Below are positions 32,667 through 35,178 of a stretch of DNA of 35,178 nt, piece after piece (position 1 is the first letter of the stretch; each line of letters starts with the position of its first letter). Under the pieces are notes generated by a model, which saw only the letters and a list, made by a program, of their open reading frames with translations, had not been told where the DNA came from and did no database searches. The DNA is taken from assembly GCA_016789005.1 (NCBI GenBank), contig JAEURA010000056.1, positions 1 through 35,178 on the forward strand. The letters are read 5' to 3'. The stretch is from Anaerolineae bacterium. Lineage in GTDB: Bacteria > Chloroflexota > Anaerolineae > Aggregatilineales > Phototrophicaceae. The position numbers and the translations under genes were made by a program.

Positions 32667-33494
32667 ATGAAGTCCATCGTCGTCACCGGAGGCAGCGGCA
32701 AAGCAGGGCGCGCCGTCGTGCGCGATCTGGTCGATCACGGCTACACCGTCCTGAACGTGGATGTCGCCCCGCCGCGCGAAAATCTGTGTCCGTTCCTCAA
32801 GATTGACCTGACCGACTATGGTCAGACCGTCGAAGCGCTGCGCGAAGCGGATGCCGTCGTCCATCTGGCGGCGATCCCCGCGCCGGGGCTGACGAGCGAT
32901 CAGGTCACGTTTGACATCAACACGCGCAGCACCTACAACATCTTTTCGGCGGCGGCGCTGCTGCGGCTTCAGCGGGTGGTCTGGGCGTCGAGCGAGACGA
33001 CGCTCGGCTTGCCCTTCGACGTGCCGCCGCTGTACGCGCCTATCGACGAAGACCATCCCCTGATGCCGCAGTCTACTTACGCCCTATCGAAGGTCGTCGG
33101 CGAAGAGATGGCGCGCCATTTCAGCCGGTGGAGCGGCATGCCGATCATCGGGCTGCGCTTCTCCAACATCATGGAGCCGCACGATTACGCCCGCTTTGCC
33201 TCCTACCAGGCGGACCCCATGCTGCGCAAGTGGAACCTGTGGAGCTATGTAGACGCCCGCGACGTGGCACAAAGCGTCCGCCTCAGCCTGACGGCGAACA
33301 TCCAGGGGGCGGAGGCGTTCATCATCGCTTCGGCGGACAGCCTGATGGAGCGGACCAATGCTGACCTGATGGCGGAGGTCTTCCCCGGCGTGCCGATCAA
33401 AGCCGGGACGGGCGATCACGACACGCTGCTGAGCGTGGACAAAGCGCGGCGGATGCTCGGTTATCAGCCGGGACGGTGGTGGCGAACCCCATGA
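32667..33494 (+). CDS. NAD-dependent epimerase/dehydratase (extended SDR)
   Basis: 275 aa Rossmann-fold enzyme. MKSIVVTGGSGKAGRAVV gives the G-x-x-G-x-x-G dinucleotide site (8-14), VVHLAAIPAPG the central strand, and the catalytic Y138-x-x-x-K142 lies in STYALSKVVGEEM, with SSET upstream for the Ser/Thr. Similar proteins act on sugar nucleotides, uronic acids or their derivatives. The C terminus carries DARDVAQSVRLSL and SVDKARRMLGYQP. AAAGG lies 9 nt before the ATG. The stop overlaps the next start as ATGA, so it is co-translated with the histidine kinase. Confidence 0.92.
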   Translation: MKSIVVTGGSGKAGRAVVRDLVDHGYTVLNVDVAPPRENLCPFLKIDLTDYGQTVEALREADAVVHLAAIPAPGLTSDQVTFDINTRSTYNIFSAAALLRLQRVVWASSETTLGLPFDVPPLYAPIDEDHPLMPQSTYALSKVVGEEMARHFSRWSGMPIIGLRFSNIMEPHDYARFASYQADPMLRKWNLWSYVDARDVAQSVRLSLTANIQGAEAFIIASADSLMERTNADLMAEVFPGVPIKAGTGDHDTLLSVDKARRMLGYQPGRWWRTP

Positions 33495-34870
33495 ACGTGG
33501 GTGGAGGGCGATCAGCCGGCGTGAAAAGCAGCGTCGCCGAACCCCTGACAGCGCGGCTGACGCCTGTCACCAAACAGGTCAGCCGCCTCTGGCACGACTG
33601 GCGAGGGAAGTTTCTGCGCTTTGTAGAACCGCGCGATCCCTCCCTTTCGGTCGAAGAGCGGCTGCGCGTCATCATCCTGAACGCCCTGCTGCTGACCGTC
33701 GTGCCCGTCGTGCCGTTCATCGCTGTGGCAGCGGCGTCCATCGACACCAGCGCCCCCGGCGAAGTGCCGCCGGTGATCGTCACGCTGGCGGGCGTCGTCA
33801 GTCTGGCGCTGTGCTACCCGATCCACCGCGCCGGGCGCTACCACCTGGCGCGCTGGCTGGCGATGGCGGTCGCAGCGGCGATGATCTTCGCGCAGACGGA
33901 GATCGCCGCCCCGCCCTATGCCGACGTCCTCTACTTTCTGGCGCTGCCGGTCGGCGGAATCATCCTGTTCTCGCGCCGCGAGAACCTGGCACTGTCGGCG
34001 ATCTGCATTGCCCTGATGCTCTGGTCGCTGAGCAGGAAGCCCGGCGTCACCGTGAACTCCAGCTACGATCTCTTCCTCCTGTCCATCCTGCTGTCCGTCC
34101 TGCTGATGGTCGTCAGCCTGTACCGTGACCTCCTGGAACAGAAGCGCAGCCGCATCCTGGTGGAACAGGAGGGGCAGATTCGGCTGGAGCGCGAGCGCAT
34201 GCGCCTGCTGACCGAATTTCTGCAAAGCGCCTCGCACGATCTGCGTACGCCCCTCACGCAGATCAACCTGAGCGTACATCTGATGGGGCGCGCCGCCGAC
34301 TCGGATGTCCGCAGCCGCCAGCAAGGCGCGATGACGGACGCCGTCGGCACACTGCAAACGCTGCTGAACCGCATGTTCTACGTCGTCGAGCTGGAACGCC
34401 TGACGACGGCGAACATGCGCACCGTCTACTGCAATGAACTGCTGGCAAGCCTGGAGTCCTACGCCGCCCCGCTCGCCGAGCGCGCGGGGATCGCCTTCCG
34501 CCTGGAAGTCGCCGACGCCCTGCCGCCGCTGCATGCCCACCCGCACGAACTGCGTTCCGCCCTGATCGAGGTGATCAACAACGCTCTCGATAACACGCCG
34601 GAAGGGGGGCGCATTACCTTATCGGCGGACGCTGAGCCGGGCAGCGTGCTGATCGCGCTGGAGGACACCGGTAGGGGCATCCCGACCGAGGCGCTCCCCC
34701 GCATCTTCGACATGTTCTATCGAACCGAAGCGCACCGCCCGATCAATGGGCAGCACAGCGGGCTGGGGCTTGCCATCGCCAGGAAGATCGTCTCGGCGCA
34801 TGGCGGGACGATCAGCCTGGAAAGCACGCCGGGCAGGGGCACGCTGGTGCAGATTCGCCTGCCCGCCTGA
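33491..34870 (+). CDS. Membrane sensor histidine kinase
   Basis: 459 aa. Six hydrophobic helices in residues 60-215 (ILNALLLTVVPVVPFIAVAA; VTLAGVVSLALCYPI; WLAMAVAAAMIFAQT; YFLALPVGGIILF; LALSAICIALMLWSL; FLLSILLSVLLMVVSL) form a membrane sensor with very short loops. HisKA follows with H249 in QSASHDLRTPLTQI, then HATPase (350-459): EVINNALDNTPEGG, EDTGRGIPTEALPRIFD, HSGLGLAIARKIVSAHGG. The ATG at 33491 overlaps the epimerase stop. No response regulator follows within the window; the next open frame starts at 35078 and is not recognisably one. It may sense a membrane or lipid-soluble signal (inference). Confidence 0.93.
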   Translation: MNVGGGRSAGVKSSVAEPLTARLTPVTKQVSRLWHDWRGKFLRFVEPRDPSLSVEERLRVIILNALLLTVVPVVPFIAVAAASIDTSAPGEVPPVIVTLAGVVSLALCYPIHRAGRYHLARWLAMAVAAAMIFAQTEIAAPPYADVLYFLALPVGGIILFSRRENLALSAICIALMLWSLSRKPGVTVNSSYDLFLLSILLSVLLMVVSLYRDLLEQKRSRILVEQEGQIRLERERMRLLTEFLQSASHDLRTPLTQINLSVHLMGRAADSDVRSRQQGAMTDAVGTLQTLLNRMFYVVELERLTTANMRTVYCNELLASLESYAAPLAERAGIAFRLEVADALPPLHAHPHELRSALIEVINNALDNTPEGGRITLSADAEPGSVLIALEDTGRGIPTEALPRIFDMFYRTEAHRPINGQHSGLGLAIARKIVSAHGGTISLESTPGRGTLVQIRLPA

Positions 34871-34939
34871 CGCCGCCGCTGAAAGTGCATCATCTGGACG
34901 GCAGCGCTCCGATGGGACGCCATCACGAGCCGTAGAACA

Positions 34940-35046
34940 GCGCGCTGCTGAAGTGGTTTCTCAAAAGAAATCCGCAAGCGGACGAGCCACCGGCTCGCCC
35001 CTACGGGATGGCGGGCGCAGCGGCGACCCGGCGGCTCGTCCGCCGA
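34940..35046 (+). repeat. Twin-hairpin dispersed repeat, copy C
   Basis: Head GAAGTGGTTTCTCAAAAG and CCGCAAGCGG, hairpin GACGAGCC...GGCTCGCCCCTAC, a short centre and a second hairpin CGACCCGGCGGCTCG. It lies between the histidine kinase stop and the next gene, and is more decayed than copies A and B in the second half. Confidence 0.65.
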
Positions 35047-35077
35047 AGCGTTACGACACCCTGGCTGAGGAGAAGCT

Positions 35078-35178
35078 ATGACCGATCTCGCCCGCATTGC
35101 CGACTTTTTCTACCAGAACCCGTCAGGCTTTCCCAACGTGACGGATTTGCCCTACCGCCTGGCTTCCTGGTCGCTGGA
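35078..35178 (+). CDS. Start of an unidentified protein (cut by window end)
   Basis: An ATG at 35078 with GAGGAG 5 nt upstream opens a frame to the window end, giving 33 residues: MTDLARIADFFYQNPSGFPN, then VTDLPYRLASWSL. The pattern resembles the N terminus of some GNAT acetyltransferases in this phylum, but that is a weak guess from 33 residues. Confidence 0.55.
   Translation, partial: MTDLARIADFFYQNPSGFPNVTDLPYRLASWSL

Overview
The window is about 35.2 kb of GC-rich bacterial chromosome with roughly 27 protein genes, two of them cut by the window edges, and one tRNA gene. The gene style suggests a member of Chloroflexota, probably class Anaerolineae. The clues are Thr/Ala-rich membrane proteins, PD40-tailed Ser/Thr kinases, REC-first histidine kinases, many sugar and nucleoside substrate-binding proteins, and many dispersed palindromic repeats containing GTAGGGG/CCCCTAC. 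This assignment is inferred from gene style and was not tested by any search. No phage genes, transposase or CRISPR array are visible.

1-8.8 kb (all minus strand): an envelope pair (L,D-transpeptidase cut by the edge, SUMF1/FGE-fold protein), then two overlapping receiver-histidine kinases, one of them with four PAS domains. A repeat-bearing gap follows, then a transmembrane Ser/Thr kinase with a beta-propeller sensor, translationally coupled to a GntR/FCD regulator. 8.8-13.1 kb (plus): a single-chain type ISP-like restriction-modification enzyme, a DUF3291 protein and a DUF433 protein. 13.1-16.1 kb (minus): an unrecognised membrane protein, then a sugar-isomerase/aldo-keto reductase pair.

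16.1-22.6 kb: a repeat-rich gap with a tRNA-Ser(CGA) complete with promoter and terminator; an RraA-family protein; a small Gly-rich exported protein; a GyrI-like protein divergent from a WYL regulator with a perfect palindrome between them; a Gfo/Idh/MocA oxidoreductase; and an orphan sugar-binding protein. 22.8-23.9 kb: a PLP-dependent cystathionine gamma-synthase/lyase family enzyme.

24.0-31.3 kb (minus): an adenine deaminase followed by a complete BMP-type nucleoside ABC transporter (binding protein, double ATPase, two permeases). This reads as a purine uptake and salvage cluster. It is broken up by a stem-loop, a 10-bp-period array and a 415-bp block of repeats. 31.6-34.9 kb (plus): an aldo-keto reductase, an NAD-dependent epimerase and a six-TM histidine kinase in one operon, then a repeat and the start of a further gene.

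I did not find a clearly new multi-gene system. The most unusual material is the intergenic DNA: at least four families of short inverted-repeat elements and two short-period tandem arrays. Next come the coupled kinase/GntR pair, the REC-histidine kinase tandem without an output regulator, and the helicase-less type ISP enzyme.
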